Notes: generated by a model not told the origin, from the letters alone. A DNA stretch of 54,463 nt from Nesterenkonia alkaliphila (GCF_009758175.1 NZ_WRPM01000022.1:1-54463), one strand, 5' to 3'; numbered from the stretch's first letter, positions 37,703 to 46,534 are shown. Made by a program: numbers and translations.

Positions 37703-38920
37703 GTGCGCGTCGTATACATCCATCAGCACTTCAACTTCCCCTGGGAGCCCGGCTGGCAGCGGCCCTGGCAGTTCGCCCGTCGGCTGGTCGCGGCCGGACA
37801 TGAGGTCACCGTGATCTGCGGCGGCCGGGAGTCCGCGCGCCACCAGATGGAAGGGGTGGATGTGAAACGGCTGGCGGTGCCCTATGAGAACGCCATGGTC
37901 TTCCAGCAGCGGGTGCGCTCGTTCGTCTCCTTCATGGCCCGGGCCAGCTGGGCGGCCGCGGCGGTGGATGCCGATGTGGTCTTCGCCTCCTCCACCCCGC
38001 TGACCACTGCGGTGCCGGGCATCATCGCCTCGAAGTGCCGCCGCGCTCCGTTCGTATTCGAGGTCCGGGACCTCTGGCCGGAGGCCCCGGTGGCCCTGGG
38101 CTTCCTGAAGTCCCGGCCGGCAATCCGGGCCGCCGAGGCCCTGGAGAAGTTCGCATACCGCTCCGCCAAGCACGTGATCGCCCTTTCCCCCGGCATGGAG
38201 GCCGGGGTCAAACGGGTCTGGCCCCGGGCCGCGACCACAGTGGTGCCCAATGCCTCCGATGTGGAGAACTTCGCCCCCGCCCGGGCAGACCGTGAACAGA
38301 TCCGGGCGGATCTGGGCTGGGCCGAGGACGAGACGGTGCTCTTCTATGCCGGCAGCTTCGGAGTCACCTACGACGTGCCCTGGCTGATCCGGCTGGCCGG
38401 GGAGCTCAAGGGCCGCAGCCAGAAGTTCCGGGTGGTGGCCTACGGCGAGGGCGCTGCCACCGCGGACTGCCGCCGGACCGCCCGCGAGTACGGATTTGCC
38501 CCGCTGGAGATCCTGCCGGGCAAGATCCCGCGCACCGAGATCGAACGGATGCTCCCAGCTGCTGACTTCGCGGTATCCACTCTGGTGGACAATCCCGCCC
38601 TGGAGATCAACTCACTCAACAAGGTCTTCGACGCCCTGGCCGCTGCCCGTCCGGTGCTGTTCAACCATGCCGGCTGGCTGCCCGAGGTGCTCAGCGCAGC
38701 CGGTGCCGGCTGGCAGCTCTCCCGGGATCCGGCCACTGCCGCCGAACAGCTGGTGGGCAAGCTCAGCAGCGGGGAGATCAACATGGCGGCAGCCTCCGCC
38801 GCAGCCCTGGAGCTGGCGCAGCAAGAATTTGACCGGGACCTGCTCTTCGAGAGGTTCCGCCAGGTGCTGGAGGCCGCCGCAGGTCTCAGCAGCAAACATA
38901 TTACGACGACGCCAGCTTGA
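37703..38920 (+). CDS. Glycosyltransferase family 4 protein
   Basis: A 405-aa GT-B enzyme. The N terminus MRVVYIHQHFNFPWEPGWQRP resembles the WbuB/colanic-acid type GT4 proteins; the C-terminal donor domain has LFYAGSFGVTYDVPWLI and SLNKVFDALAAARPVLFN in place of the EX7E region. It probably adds a sugar to a lipid-linked surface glycan in the cytoplasm. It lies between rsmD and coaD, which are more often adjacent, so it may be a lineage insertion. Its last codons (ACG-ACG-ACG-CCA-GCT-TGA) contain a full TACGACGACGCC word. Confidence 0.87.
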   Translation: MRVVYIHQHFNFPWEPGWQRPWQFARRLVAAGHEVTVICGGRESARHQMEGVDVKRLAVPYENAMVFQQRVRSFVSFMARASWAAAAVDADVVFASSTPLTTAVPGIIASKCRRAPFVFEVRDLWPEAPVALGFLKSRPAIRAAEALEKFAYRSAKHVIALSPGMEAGVKRVWPRAATTVVPNASDVENFAPARADREQIRADLGWAEDETVLFYAGSFGVTYDVPWLIRLAGELKGRSQKFRVVAYGEGAATADCRRTAREYGFAPLEILPGKIPRTEIERMLPAADFAVSTLVDNPALEINSLNKVFDALAAARPVLFNHAGWLPEVLSAAGAGWQLSRDPATAAEQLVGKLSSGEINMAAASAAALELAQQEFDRDLLFERFRQVLEAAAGLSSKHITTTPA

Positions 38921-38933
38921 GGTGGGAAAACGA

Positions 38934-39413
38934 ATGCAGTCAGCAGTGTGCCCAGGATCCTTCGACCCGATGCACAACGGGCATGTGGAGATCGTCGCAC
39001 GGGCGGTCAACCTCTTCGAGGAGGTCGTAGTGGCCGTCTCCGCCAATATGCACAAATCCCCCATGTTCAGCCTGGAGGATCGGATAGAGATGGCCCAGGA
39101 GACCTTCTCCTATCTGCGGGGAGTCAGCGTAAAGCCGCTTCCCCCCGGGGTGCTGCTCACCGATTTCTGCAAGGAGGTCGGGGCATCGGCAGTGGTCAAG
39201 GGCCTGCGCGGTGCCCATGACCTGGCCTATGAATCCTCCATGGCCACGATGAATCGGCACCTCACCGGACTGGAGACGGTGTTCCTCACCGCCGACGGGC
39301 GTTATACCCACCTGTCCTCCACCCTGGTTAAGGAGGTCCATTCCCTGGGCGGAGACGTCTCCGAGTTCATTCCCCGTGCCGTGCATAAGCGGCTGAGCGC
39401 TGCCGACATGTAA
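38934..39413 (+). CDS. coaD: Pantetheine-phosphate adenylyltransferase
   Basis: Fourth step of coenzyme A synthesis: 4'-phosphopantetheine + ATP to dephospho-CoA. The 159-aa protein has the HxGH-type motif HNGH at residues 14-17 (GSFDPMHNGHVEI), VVKGLRGAHDLAYE and the C-terminal THLSSTLVKEV (ISSTLVRE-type). GAGGTGG precedes the ATG at 38934. Length is typical. Confidence 0.96.
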   Translation: MQSAVCPGSFDPMHNGHVEIVARAVNLFEEVVVAVSANMHKSPMFSLEDRIEMAQETFSYLRGVSVKPLPPGVLLTDFCKEVGASAVVKGLRGAHDLAYESSMATMNRHLTGLETVFLTADGRYTHLSSTLVKEVHSLGGDVSEFIPRAVHKRLSAADM

Positions 39414-39435
39414 CAGAAATGTATTGTACGCACGA

Positions 39436-39441
39436 TAAGGT
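39436..39441 (+). promoter_or_regulatory. -10 element TAAGGT, leaderless start of galU
   Basis: TAAGGT ends 6 nt before the galU ATG; the preceding bases are unusually A+T-rich (TGTATTGTACG). Confidence 0.55.
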
Positions 39442-39447
39442 AGTGGC

Positions 39448-40371
39448 ATGAGCAACGCCACACCGATCACAAAAGCAGTTATCCCAGCGGCCGGTCTGGG
39501 CACCCGGTTTCTGCCAGCTACTAAGGCGATGCCCAAGGAGATGTTGCCGGTGGTGGATGAGCCGGCCATCCAGTATGTGGTTGCTGAGGCCTCCAAGGCG
39601 GGTTTGGAGGACATTTTGATGATCACGGGTCAGAACAAGCGGGCCATGGAGGATCATTTCGATCGGGCTCCTGCTTTGGAAGCCACCCTGCGGGATAAGG
39701 GTGATGAGAAGAAGCTGGCTGCGGTGCAGAAGGCCACCGGGCTGGGGGATATCCACTATGTGCGTCAGGGTCAGGCGCTGGGGTTGGGTCATGCGGTGCT
39801 GTGTGGGAAGCAGCATGTGGGCAATGAGCCGTTTGCGGTGTTGTTGGGTGATGATCTCATCGATTCTCGGGATACGTTGCTGACCACGATGCTGGCTACT
39901 CAGCAGGAGTTGGGTGGGTCGGTGATTGCGGTGATGGAGGTGCCTCAGGAGAAGGTCTCGGCCTATGGGGTGGTCGATGCTGGGGGTAAGGATAAGGAGC
40001 CTGGTCCTGATGGTGATCCGGCTCAGGTGGTGCCGGTGCACCGGTTGGTGGAGAAGCCTCCGGTTGATGAGGCGCCCAGCAATCTGGCGATCATTGGGCG
40101 GTATGTGCTGCATCCGGCGATTTTTGAGGAGTTGGAGCGGACTCCGCCGGGTAAGGGTGGAGAGATTCAGCTTACTGATGCTTTGCAGGCGATGGCTGCT
40201 AAGCCTGCTGCCGAGGGTGGCGGGGTTCATGCGGTGGTCTTCCGGGGGCGTCGGTATGACACCGGGGATAAGCTCAGCTATATCAAGGCGGTAGTGACTC
40301 TGGCGGTGGACCGGGAGGATCTGGGCCCTGACCTGAGGACATGGCTCAAAGAGTTCGCCCAAAACCTCTGA
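39448..40371 (+). CDS. galU: UTP-glucose-1-phosphate uridylyltransferase
   Basis: Makes UDP-glucose for surface glycans. The 307-aa protein has the nucleotide loop PAAGLGTRFLPATKAMPKEMLPVVDEP (written here in part), VLLGDDLID and LVEKPPVDEAPSNLAIIGRYVLHP, all typical of GalU. Codon use is unlike its neighbours: between roughly 39530 and 40290 many codons end in T or G (GAT, GGT, GCT, TTG) where flanking genes use C, so the coding strand is poor in C. The first ~27 and last ~25 codons look native. This may reflect transfer or gene conversion. Confidence 0.96.
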   Translation: MSNATPITKAVIPAAGLGTRFLPATKAMPKEMLPVVDEPAIQYVVAEASKAGLEDILMITGQNKRAMEDHFDRAPALEATLRDKGDEKKLAAVQKATGLGDIHYVRQGQALGLGHAVLCGKQHVGNEPFAVLLGDDLIDSRDTLLTTMLATQQELGGSVIAVMEVPQEKVSAYGVVDAGGKDKEPGPDGDPAQVVPVHRLVEKPPVDEAPSNLAIIGRYVLHPAIFEELERTPPGKGGEIQLTDALQAMAAKPAAEGGGVHAVVFRGRRYDTGDKLSYIKAVVTLAVDREDLGPDLRTWLKEFAQNL

Positions 40372-40377
40372 GTCCTG

Positions 40378-40383
40378 TAGGAT
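40378..40383 (+). promoter_or_regulatory. -10 element TAGGAT, leaderless start of yceD-rpmF
   Basis: TAGGAT ends 8 nt before the GTG at 40392. Confidence 0.5.
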
Positions 40384-40391
40384 GGACCGCT

Positions 40392-40976
40392 GTGAAACAT
40401 CCACAGCAGGAGAATCTGCTGCACGTGGACGTCAAGGAGCTCAAAGGCCACCCTGGGGCCCAGCAAACTCTCTCCACCACAGTTGAAGCCCCCGCAGGGT
40501 TAGGTACAGTGCTGGTCGGCATCGCCGAAGGCAGTGAGCTGCATCTGGACCTGCGCGCCGAGTCTGTGCACGAGGGAGTGCTGCTCACCGGGACCGCCTC
40601 GGCAGAGGTGACCGGCCAGTGCGGGCGCTGCCTGGACCCGATCAGCTACCCGCTGACCGTCGATGTCATGCAGCTCTACTCCTGGGAACCCCAGGAGGCC
40701 TCCAGCCCGGAGGAGGATGACGAGGAGACTCGTCATGTCACCGAGGGGCTGCACATTGACGTTGAACCGGCGCTGCGGGACCTGATGGTCTCCGCGCTGC
40801 CGTTCCAGCCGGTGTGCCGGGCAGACTGCCCGGGACTGTGCTCCCAGTGCGGATTCCGCATGGAGGAGGACCCCGGTCACGCCCACGAGCAGCTCGACCC
40901 ACGTTGGGCCGCCCTTGCCGGCCTGGCAGACCAACTGAATGAATCGGATGAAGACGGCGCCGCGGCGTCGTCGTAG
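40392..40976 (+). CDS. YceD/DUF177 family protein
   Basis: A 194-aa protein of the DUF177 family, linked with 23S rRNA accumulation and always found with rpmF. It has GQCGRCLDPI in the middle and CRADCPGLCSQCG near the end, so several Cys that may bind zinc. The GTG start at 40392 fits a TAGGAT box 8 nt upstream. The final codons GCG-GCG-TCG-TCG-TAG form a GGCGTCGTCGTA word that includes the stop. It is followed by rpmF after 33 bp. Confidence 0.9.
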   Translation: MKHPQQENLLHVDVKELKGHPGAQQTLSTTVEAPAGLGTVLVGIAEGSELHLDLRAESVHEGVLLTGTASAEVTGQCGRCLDPISYPLTVDVMQLYSWEPQEASSPEEDDEETRHVTEGLHIDVEPALRDLMVSALPFQPVCRADCPGLCSQCGFRMEEDPGHAHEQLDPRWAALAGLADQLNESDEDGAAASS

Positions 40977-41009
40977 TCAACTGAAAGCAACGAGAGAGAA
41001 GAGGACACC

Positions 41010-41213
41010 GTGGCTGTTCCAAAGCGGAAGAAGTCCCGTGCCAACACCCGTCACCGCCGGTCGCAGTGGAAGGCCGAAGTGCCTACCCTGGTCAAGACCG
41101 TGGAGAACGGCCGTGTGGTCTACAGCCGGCCTCACCAGGCCAAGCTGGTGACCGACTCTGCCGACACCCCGCTGTTCTACGAGTACAAGGGCCGCAAAGT
41201 CGCCGACGCCTGA
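41010..41213 (+). CDS. rpmF: 50S ribosomal protein L32
   Basis: A 67-aa L32: starts [20 protein letters not shown] after the GTG, the universal beginning of this protein. It lacks the CxxC zinc pairs, so it is the zinc-independent form. AGAGAAGAGGA precedes the start. Operon with yceD. Confidence 0.97.
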   Translation: MAVPKRKKSRANTRHRRSQWKAEVPTLVKTVENGRVVYSRPHQAKLVTDSADTPLFYEYKGRKVADA

Positions 41214-41232
41214 TCGCACTGGTCCGTACGGA

Positions 41233-41970
41233 TTGAGCGAGTCAGAGACGCTTCAGAAGAGCCTTGGGGTGCATATTGCCCCCGAGGCTCTTCGTCTTGC
41301 CCTGACCCACCGCTCCTTCGCCTATGAGAACTCCGGGCTGCCCACCAACGAGCGCCTGGAGTTCCTGGGCGATGCCGTGCTGCAGCTGGTGGTCACCGAC
41401 TACCTCTACAGCAGCTTCGAAGACCTCTCCGAGGGAGATCTGGCCAAGCTGCGACCGGCCCTGGTCTCTACCCGAGCGCTGGCGCGGATCGCGCGGAGCC
41501 TGGAGCTGGGGCCTCATATCCGCTTGGGCGAGGGTGAACTGCGCACCAACGGGGCGGCCAAGGATTCCATCCTGGCCGACACAATGGAGGCGATCATCGG
41601 TGCCTGCTACCTCACCAACGGGTTCGAGACAGCCCGCACGCTGGTGCTGCGGCTAGTCACCCCGCTGCTCAGCGACAAAGAGGCGATGACCGCCGGCAAG
41701 GACTGGAAAACCACCATCCAGGAGCTTGCCGCCGCCCGGGAGCTGGGCGAGATCCGCTACCAGATCGAGGACTTCGGCCCCGATCACCGCAAACACTTCC
41801 GCGCCACCGTGACCATCGGGGGTCAGGCCTACGGCCAGGGCACCGGGCCCTCCAAGAAAGAGGCTGAGCGCGACGCCGCCCGGGTCACCGTGGAATCCTT
41901 GACGGGCGGTCAGGGTGAGCCGGATATCCTTACCCTGGTCCTGGACCGGTACCTGCCGGAGGGACAGTGA
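41233..41970 (+). CDS. rnc: Ribonuclease III
   Basis: Cuts double-stranded RNA in rRNA processing. The 245-aa protein has the signature NERLEFLGDAVL at residues 39-50, the second acidic site in DTMEAIIGACYL and a C-terminal dsRNA-binding domain (TIQELAAARELGEIRYQ, then GPSKKEAERDAARV). The TTG at 41233 is used because the N terminus then has the normal length; there is no clear ribosome site. In many actinobacteria mutM follows rnc; here an LCP gene does. Confidence 0.94.
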   Translation: MSESETLQKSLGVHIAPEALRLALTHRSFAYENSGLPTNERLEFLGDAVLQLVVTDYLYSSFEDLSEGDLAKLRPALVSTRALARIARSLELGPHIRLGEGELRTNGAAKDSILADTMEAIIGACYLTNGFETARTLVLRLVTPLLSDKEAMTAGKDWKTTIQELAAARELGEIRYQIEDFGPDHRKHFRATVTIGGQAYGQGTGPSKKEAERDAARVTVESLTGGQGEPDILTLVLDRYLPEGQ

Positions 41971-41986
41971 AAGGAGGGCTGCGCCG

Positions 41987-43204
41987 GTGACTGAGCCGCA
42001 CCGTCCCCGCCGTGCCCGGAGCGGGACCGTCCCACCGGCACCGCAGTCTTCGGAGCCGCAGCGCAGAAGCCGCCGCACCGCCGGAGGTGCTGCCACGAAG
42101 AAGCGCCGCCGTAGTACCACCATCATCGTTTCCATCCTGGCGGTGCTCATCGTGCTGGGGCTGATCGCTGCGGCGGTGGTCTATCACTATGTGAACCGGA
42201 TCCAGACAGTGTTCGAGGAGGAGCGCAACGTCATCGAGGAGCTCGACAGCCTCGACGACGAGACCGCCTACCGCACCTCTGAGAACACCGTGAACGTCCT
42301 TCTGTTGGGCTCGGACAGCCGCGGTGATCAGGAGCAGGCCTACCGTGAGGCCACTGGTGAGGGTGGGGAGCGCTCCGATGCGATCATGCTGGTGCATATC
42401 CCAGAGGACCGCTCCGGGGTCTACATCATGTCCATCATGCGCGACCTGTGGGTGGAGATCCCCGGTTATGGCTACGGACGGATCAACTCCGCCTTCTCCG
42501 AGGGCGGGCTGGAACTGGCCGTGGACACCATCGAGGAGATGCTCTACACCCATATCGACCATGTGGTGACCATTGACTTCGAGGGCTTCCAGGACCTCAC
42601 CACCGCCCTGGGTGGAGTCTACGTGGACAATCCGCGCGCCTTCTCCGCAGGCCAGGCCAACCCGGACTTCTACCCGGAGGGCACAATCCGCCTGGAGGGC
42701 TCCAATGCCCTGCGCTTCGTCCGGGAGCGGAAGTCCTTCCCCACCAGCGACTACATCCGGGTGGAGAACCAGCAGCTGGTGATGCGCGCCATCGCCGAAC
42801 GCTTCCTCTCCGGGGACACACTGTCCAATCCCAACCGGATCCTAGCGGTGCTGGAGGCTATTCTGCCGTTCATGGAGATGGATGACGGCCTGGATTCCGA
42901 GACCATCGTGGGCTACGCCATGGATATGACCAGCCTGCGCGCCAATGACATCCATACCTTCACCATGCCTGCAGGCGCACCGCATACCACCGCTGCCGGC
43001 GCCGAGGTGATCCTGCCTGACGAGGAGATGATGACCCTGCTGCGCCGCTCCCTGCAGGCGGAGAACATGGACGGATTCATGGACTACATGGACATTATCG
43101 ACGGTGAACAGAGCCCCGGGACCTTCACCCAGCTGGAGGACGATGAGCCGCTGAGCACCGAGCTCGGCCGCATGCTGGGCGAGGGCCTCAGCCGTGAGGA
43201 CTGA
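41987..43204 (+). CDS. LytR-CpsA-Psr (LCP) family wall-polymer ligase, second copy
   Basis: A 405-aa paralogue of the LCP protein at 32756. A long basic Pro/Arg-rich cytoplasmic N terminus (~50 residues) precedes one membrane helix (STTIIVSILAVLIVLGLIAA) and an LCP domain with VNVLLLGSDSRGD, GERSDAIMLVHIPEDR, SIMRDLWVEIPGYGYGRINSAF and ALRFVRERKSFPTSDYIRVENQQ. AAAGGAGGG lies 8 nt before the GTG. It overlaps the following glycosyltransferase by 11 bp, so the ligase and the glycan-building enzyme are probably made together. Confidence 0.93.
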   Translation: MTEPHRPRRARSGTVPPAPQSSEPQRRSRRTAGGAATKKRRRSTTIIVSILAVLIVLGLIAAAVVYHYVNRIQTVFEEERNVIEELDSLDDETAYRTSENTVNVLLLGSDSRGDQEQAYREATGEGGERSDAIMLVHIPEDRSGVYIMSIMRDLWVEIPGYGYGRINSAFSEGGLELAVDTIEEMLYTHIDHVVTIDFEGFQDLTTALGGVYVDNPRAFSAGQANPDFYPEGTIRLEGSNALRFVRERKSFPTSDYIRVENQQLVMRAIAERFLSGDTLSNPNRILAVLEAILPFMEMDDGLDSETIVGYAMDMTSLRANDIHTFTMPAGAPHTTAAGAEVILPDEEMMTLLRRSLQAENMDGFMDYMDIIDGEQSPGTFTQLEDDEPLSTELGRMLGEGLSRED

Positions 43205-44141
43205 GCTGAACGCCCACACTACCTGGGTGTTGGTCTGTACCTATCGGCGCAACGACCTGCTGCAGCAGCTGTTGGCCTCCCTGCGCGGGGTGGATATGCC
43301 GACAGGGAGCAGTCTGGAGCAGCCGCAGCTGATTGTGGTGGACAACGCCCCGCATCCGGAGGCTGAGTCCCTGGTCCGCGCTGCCTATCCGCAGGCTCAC
43401 TACCTCCACCAGCCCAAGCCCGGGATTGCCACTGCCCGCAACACCGCCCTGCAGGAAGTGCCAGCCGATGCTGCGGCGGTGATCTTTGTGGACGACGACG
43501 AGAAAGTCACCCCCGGCTGGTTCACCGCACTGTTGGAGACCGCAGCAGTCTCCGGCGCTGACGCTGTGGCCGGGCCGGTGATCCCCGAGTTTGAGCAGGA
43601 TGAGCCGGACTGGGTGGGCTCCTACGGTTATGTCCGGCGCACCGATTTCCCCACCGGGCCCCACCAGCGGCGTCTGGCCACCAACAACACGCTGGTCCGG
43701 GCACACTGGTTCGGTCCGGCCGGGCCGGCTGGCCAGGGGCTGCGGTTCAACGAGGCCTTCAACTTCATCGGCGGCTCCGACTCTGAACTCTTCGAACGGA
43801 TGCTGCGCGCCGGAGCACAGTTCTGGTGGTGCGCCGAGGCTGAGGTCTCCGAGTATGTTCCGGCGCAGCGGGCCACTAAGGAGTGGCTGCGCCGCCGTGC
43901 TGTGCGCGGGGGAGCGGTGCGTGCCGCCAAGCAGCGGCTGCGCTCGGGGCCGGCGGCAGCGGTGGCCCGCACTTCCGCTGAGGGGCTGGCCCGGGCTGGA
44001 TACGGCTCCCTGCGCAGGTTCAGCAAACGGGTACGACGCCGCCCCATCACCTACACCGACGACTACTACCTCTGTGAAGGGCTGGGTATGCTGCAGGCGC
44101 TCACCGGCCGAGGACGCGCGGAGTACGCGCGGAAGGGCTGA
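43194..44141 (+). CDS. Glycosyltransferase family 2 protein (plus strand)
   Basis: A 315-aa GT-A enzyme: WVLVCTYRRNDLL at the start, VVDNAP, KPGIATARNTAL, and the metal-binding DxD region as IFVDDDEKVTPGW, followed by GSDSELFERMLRAGAQFWWC, the acceptor side. No membrane helix is evident. It overlaps the LCP gene by 11 bp and ends in a 41-bp tail-to-tail overlap with the minus-strand glycosyltransferase. Confidence 0.88.
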   Translation: MRTELNAHTTWVLVCTYRRNDLLQQLLASLRGVDMPTGSSLEQPQLIVVDNAPHPEAESLVRAAYPQAHYLHQPKPGIATARNTALQEVPADAAAVIFVDDDEKVTPGWFTALLETAAVSGADAVAGPVIPEFEQDEPDWVGSYGYVRRTDFPTGPHQRRLATNNTLVRAHWFGPAGPAGQGLRFNEAFNFIGGSDSELFERMLRAGAQFWWCAEAEVSEYVPAQRATKEWLRRRAVRGGAVRAAKQRLRSGPAAAVARTSAEGLARAGYGSLRRFSKRVRRRPITYTDDYYLCEGLGMLQALTGRGRAEYARKG

Positions 44142-45159
44142 ACCGCCGCAGCGCCCGGACCGCCAAAGGCTTTACCCCTTCTGCGGAGGGCAGCCCGGGG
44201 CGGCGGAAGAACGCCATCGCCTCTGGGTAGCGCCAGTGATGGGACCGCGGGTCCACATAGATCTCAGCGATCTGTCTCAACACGGCGCGGGCCTGGGGGC
44301 GCTGATCCCGGGGCACCTGGCGCAGTTTGGGCAGGTACCAGGCAAAGGTCGGCTCGAAGCCGTGCCGGAGGTAGTTGGTAAGCAGGCCGGTCTCCTGCAG
44401 CCACTCAGCCTGGGCACGCTCCCGGATCAGGCACTTCTCAAAGTAGCCCGGGGTGACCGTGTTCACCATGGAGCCCTCCGTATGGGCATGGTAGGCGTAG
44501 ATCTCCTCATGCACCGGCACAAAGGCCTCTGCAGCGGCGAAGAGCTGGCGGAAGAACAGCGAGTCCTGCCCGGCGGCCCCCACCACCTGCCGGATCCCGG
44601 TGTCAGTGAACCACTGAGTGCGCAGCAGATAGCTGGAGAGGTTGCTGGGCCGGAACCGAGCCCGGACCAGAATGTCAGCCCCGGCCCGGAAGACCGTTCC
44701 CTGCTCGCCCTGCAGCGGCACCTTGGCGTAGTGGGAGGTGTTCGCCACATGCTCGGTGCGATCGGCGTAGATCCGCTGCTGGTTGCCCACGGCCAGCTGG
44801 GCCTGCCGGTGGCGATCCAAGGCTACCGCCAGGGGCCAGGGCCCGGCTCCCAGGAACTCGTCATCGGGGTCCAGGAAACCCAGGTACTCGGTATCGGCAA
44901 GGTCGAACCCGGTATTGCGCGGGCGGGAGGCGGAGCCGGAACCGCCGCGGGGCAGGAACTGCGCGGCGACGTTGCTGTGGGCCGCTGCCAGCTCAGCCAC
45001 TGCCTCGCGTGTGTCCTGGTAGGTGGAGCCGTCGTCGATGAGCAGTATGTGCAGCTGTTCAAAGTCGGGCAGCCGGATCAGTGACGGGAAGGCGCGGGTG
45101 CGCAACAGTTCGCCGTTGTTGAACACCGGCACAATGATGCTGATTCTGGGCTCTGCCAC
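44101..45159 (-). CDS. Glycosyltransferase family 2 protein (minus strand)
   Basis: A 352-aa GT-A enzyme with ISIIVPVFNNGELL, LLIDDGSTYQDT, SRPRNTGFDLADTEYLGFLDPDDEF (DPDD as the DxD site) and GQDSLFFRQLFAAAE. The family makes surface or wall glycans. GTG start with TAGAGT 7 nt upstream. Convergent with the plus-strand GT2, overlapping it by 41 bp. Confidence 0.88.
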   Translation of the reverse strand: MAEPRISIIVPVFNNGELLRTRAFPSLIRLPDFEQLHILLIDDGSTYQDTREAVAELAAAHSNVAAQFLPRGGSGSASRPRNTGFDLADTEYLGFLDPDDEFLGAGPWPLAVALDRHRQAQLAVGNQQRIYADRTEHVANTSHYAKVPLQGEQGTVFRAGADILVRARFRPSNLSSYLLRTQWFTDTGIRQVVGAAGQDSLFFRQLFAAAEAFVPVHEEIYAYHAHTEGSMVNTVTPGYFEKCLIRERAQAEWLQETGLLTNYLRHGFEPTFAWYLPKLRQVPRDQRPQARAVLRQIAEIYVDPRSHHWRYPEAMAFFRRPGLPSAEGVKPLAVRALRRFSPSARTPRVLGR

Positions 45160-45166
45160 AGTGCCG

Positions 45167-45172
45167 ACTCTA
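45167..45172 (-). promoter_or_regulatory. -10 element TAGAGT, leaderless start of minus-strand GT2
   Basis: On the minus strand TAGAGT ends 7 nt before the GTG at 45159. Confidence 0.5.
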
Positions 45173-45215
45173 CCGGTAGGTCGGAGCTGAGTCGGCAGAT
45201 CAGCGCCGAATGCGG

Positions 45216-45221
45216 TATAGT
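45216..45221 (+). promoter_or_regulatory. -10 element TATAGT of the tRNA-Gly gene
   Basis: TATAGT, near consensus, lies 23 nt before the tRNA 5' end. The -35 region is weak (GTCGGC near 45191). Confidence 0.6.
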
Positions 45222-45244
45222 TTCCGAGGTCCTCACTGGATTGT

Positions 45245-45315
45245 GGGGGTGTAGCTTAATGGTAAAGCACCAGCCTTCCAAGCTGGCTACGCGGGTTCGA
45301 TTCCCGTCACCCCCT
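45245..45315 (+). tRNA. tRNA-Gly (anticodon TCC)
   Basis: A complete cloverleaf of 71 nt: acceptor GGGGGTG/CACCCCC, D-arm GCTT/AAGC, anticodon stem CCAGC/GCTGG with loop CTTCCAA (anticodon TCC, reads GGA and GGG), T-arm with TTCGATT loop and discriminator T. No 3' CCA is encoded. Confidence 0.96.
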
Positions 45316-45367
45316 CTGTGCATTCCGGCCGCGTGCGGCGGCCGCGGCCTGAGACCTGAGGGGCACT

Positions 45368-46492
45368 ATGAGCAGCATGCCGCGTGTTCGGTTTCAGATT
45401 CAGCCCACGGTCTCCCACTACCGGGAGCCCCTGGTGCGCCGGCTGCTGGAGTCCAGCCGCTTTGCCCTTGACCTGGTGGGCAGGTTCAAAAACTCCGAGG
45501 CGGACCGGGCTGACCGCATCCATTCTGCCTCCGCAGCCACTCTGGCCCAGGTGACTCCGCTGAAGACCCGTGCGCTCAGCCTGCTCTGGTGGCAACTCGG
45601 AGACGTCTCAGCGGTATGGCGAGGCGGCTATGACGCCTATGTGCTGGAAGGCCGGGTCTACACCCTCTCCGCCTGGGCCGCCGGGGCAGTGGGCAAACTG
45701 CGGGGCCGGAAGGTGCTGCTGTGGGGCCACGGCTGGAAGCGCCCGGAGTCCGGCCCCAAACGCTTACTGCGGCTGAGCTTCTATGCCCTGGTGGACGGGC
45801 TGCTGGTCTACGGGGACCAGGCCCAGGATCTGGCGGTGCAGTATGGGCTGCCGGCCGAGAAGGTCCGAGTGGTCTACAACTCCCTGTACTCCGCTCAGCA
45901 GCTTTCCCAACAGCCGGTACGCAGCCTGGACCGCGACCCCCGTCCCACCCTGATCTACTCCTCCCGCCTCACCGCCCGGCACCGGCTGGATCCGCTGGCC
46001 CAGGCCCTGGCTCATTGGCCGGCAGACCGGCCGGCACCCCGTGTGGTGGTGGTCGGCGAGGGCACCGAGCGCCCCCGACTGGAACAGGTCTTCGCCGCTG
46101 CCGGGGTCCAAGCGGAGTTCCTGGGTGCGGTCTACGAGTTCGACCGGCTCAAGGAGCTCTACGCTCAGGCAGATCTGGCACTGTCAGTCGGCGGCGCCGG
46201 GCTCAACGTCATCCAGGCACTCGGGTTCGGGGTGCCGGTGCTGGCAGAGGCCGGACACCGGGACTCCAGCCCTGAGATCGAGGCCGTCATAGCAGGCCGG
46301 ACCGGAGCCTATTACGACCCCACTACCCCCGGCTCGCTGCGCAGCGCACTGCTGGAACTGCTGGAGAACCCCCAGGAGCTGGACCGGCTGGGCCGCAACG
46401 GACTGGAGCTGGTCCGCTCCCGCTACACCGCTGAGGCCCACGCCGAGGCCATCGAAGCGGCACTGGACCACTTTCTGGGCAGGTCTGCATAA
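45368..46492 (+). CDS. Glycosyltransferase family 4 protein
   Basis: A 374-aa GT-B enzyme. VRFQIQPTVSHYREPLVRRL opens the acceptor domain; the donor domain has LIYSSRLTARHRLDPL and VVVGEGTERPRLEQVF, and GAGLNVIQALGFGVPVLAE is the region that binds the nucleotide sugar in GT4 enzymes. It follows the tRNA gene and shares the region with the two GT2 genes and LCP gene. It is convergent with a thioesterase gene. Acceptor and sugar unknown. Confidence 0.86.
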   Translation: MSSMPRVRFQIQPTVSHYREPLVRRLLESSRFALDLVGRFKNSEADRADRIHSASAATLAQVTPLKTRALSLLWWQLGDVSAVWRGGYDAYVLEGRVYTLSAWAAGAVGKLRGRKVLLWGHGWKRPESGPKRLLRLSFYALVDGLLVYGDQAQDLAVQYGLPAEKVRVVYNSLYSAQQLSQQPVRSLDRDPRPTLIYSSRLTARHRLDPLAQALAHWPADRPAPRVVVVGEGTERPRLEQVFAAAGVQAEFLGAVYEFDRLKELYAQADLALSVGGAGLNVIQALGFGVPVLAEAGHRDSSPEIEAVIAGRTGAYYDPTTPGSLRSALLELLENPQELDRLGRNGLELVRSRYTAEAHAEAIEAALDHFLGRSA

Positions 46493-46498
46493 GGCTGT

Positions 46499-46534
46499 GC
46501 GCGTTGCATGAGGATATTTCCCTAGGCAATGCGC
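46499..46534. terminator. Hairpin between convergent genes, possible bidirectional terminator
   Basis: GCGCGTTGC (46499-46507) pairs with GCAATGCGC (46526-46534) with one G-T pair, and a short inner stem. No T run follows on either strand. A 14-bp palindrome GCCGCGCGCGCGGC is nearby at about 46572. Confidence 0.4.
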
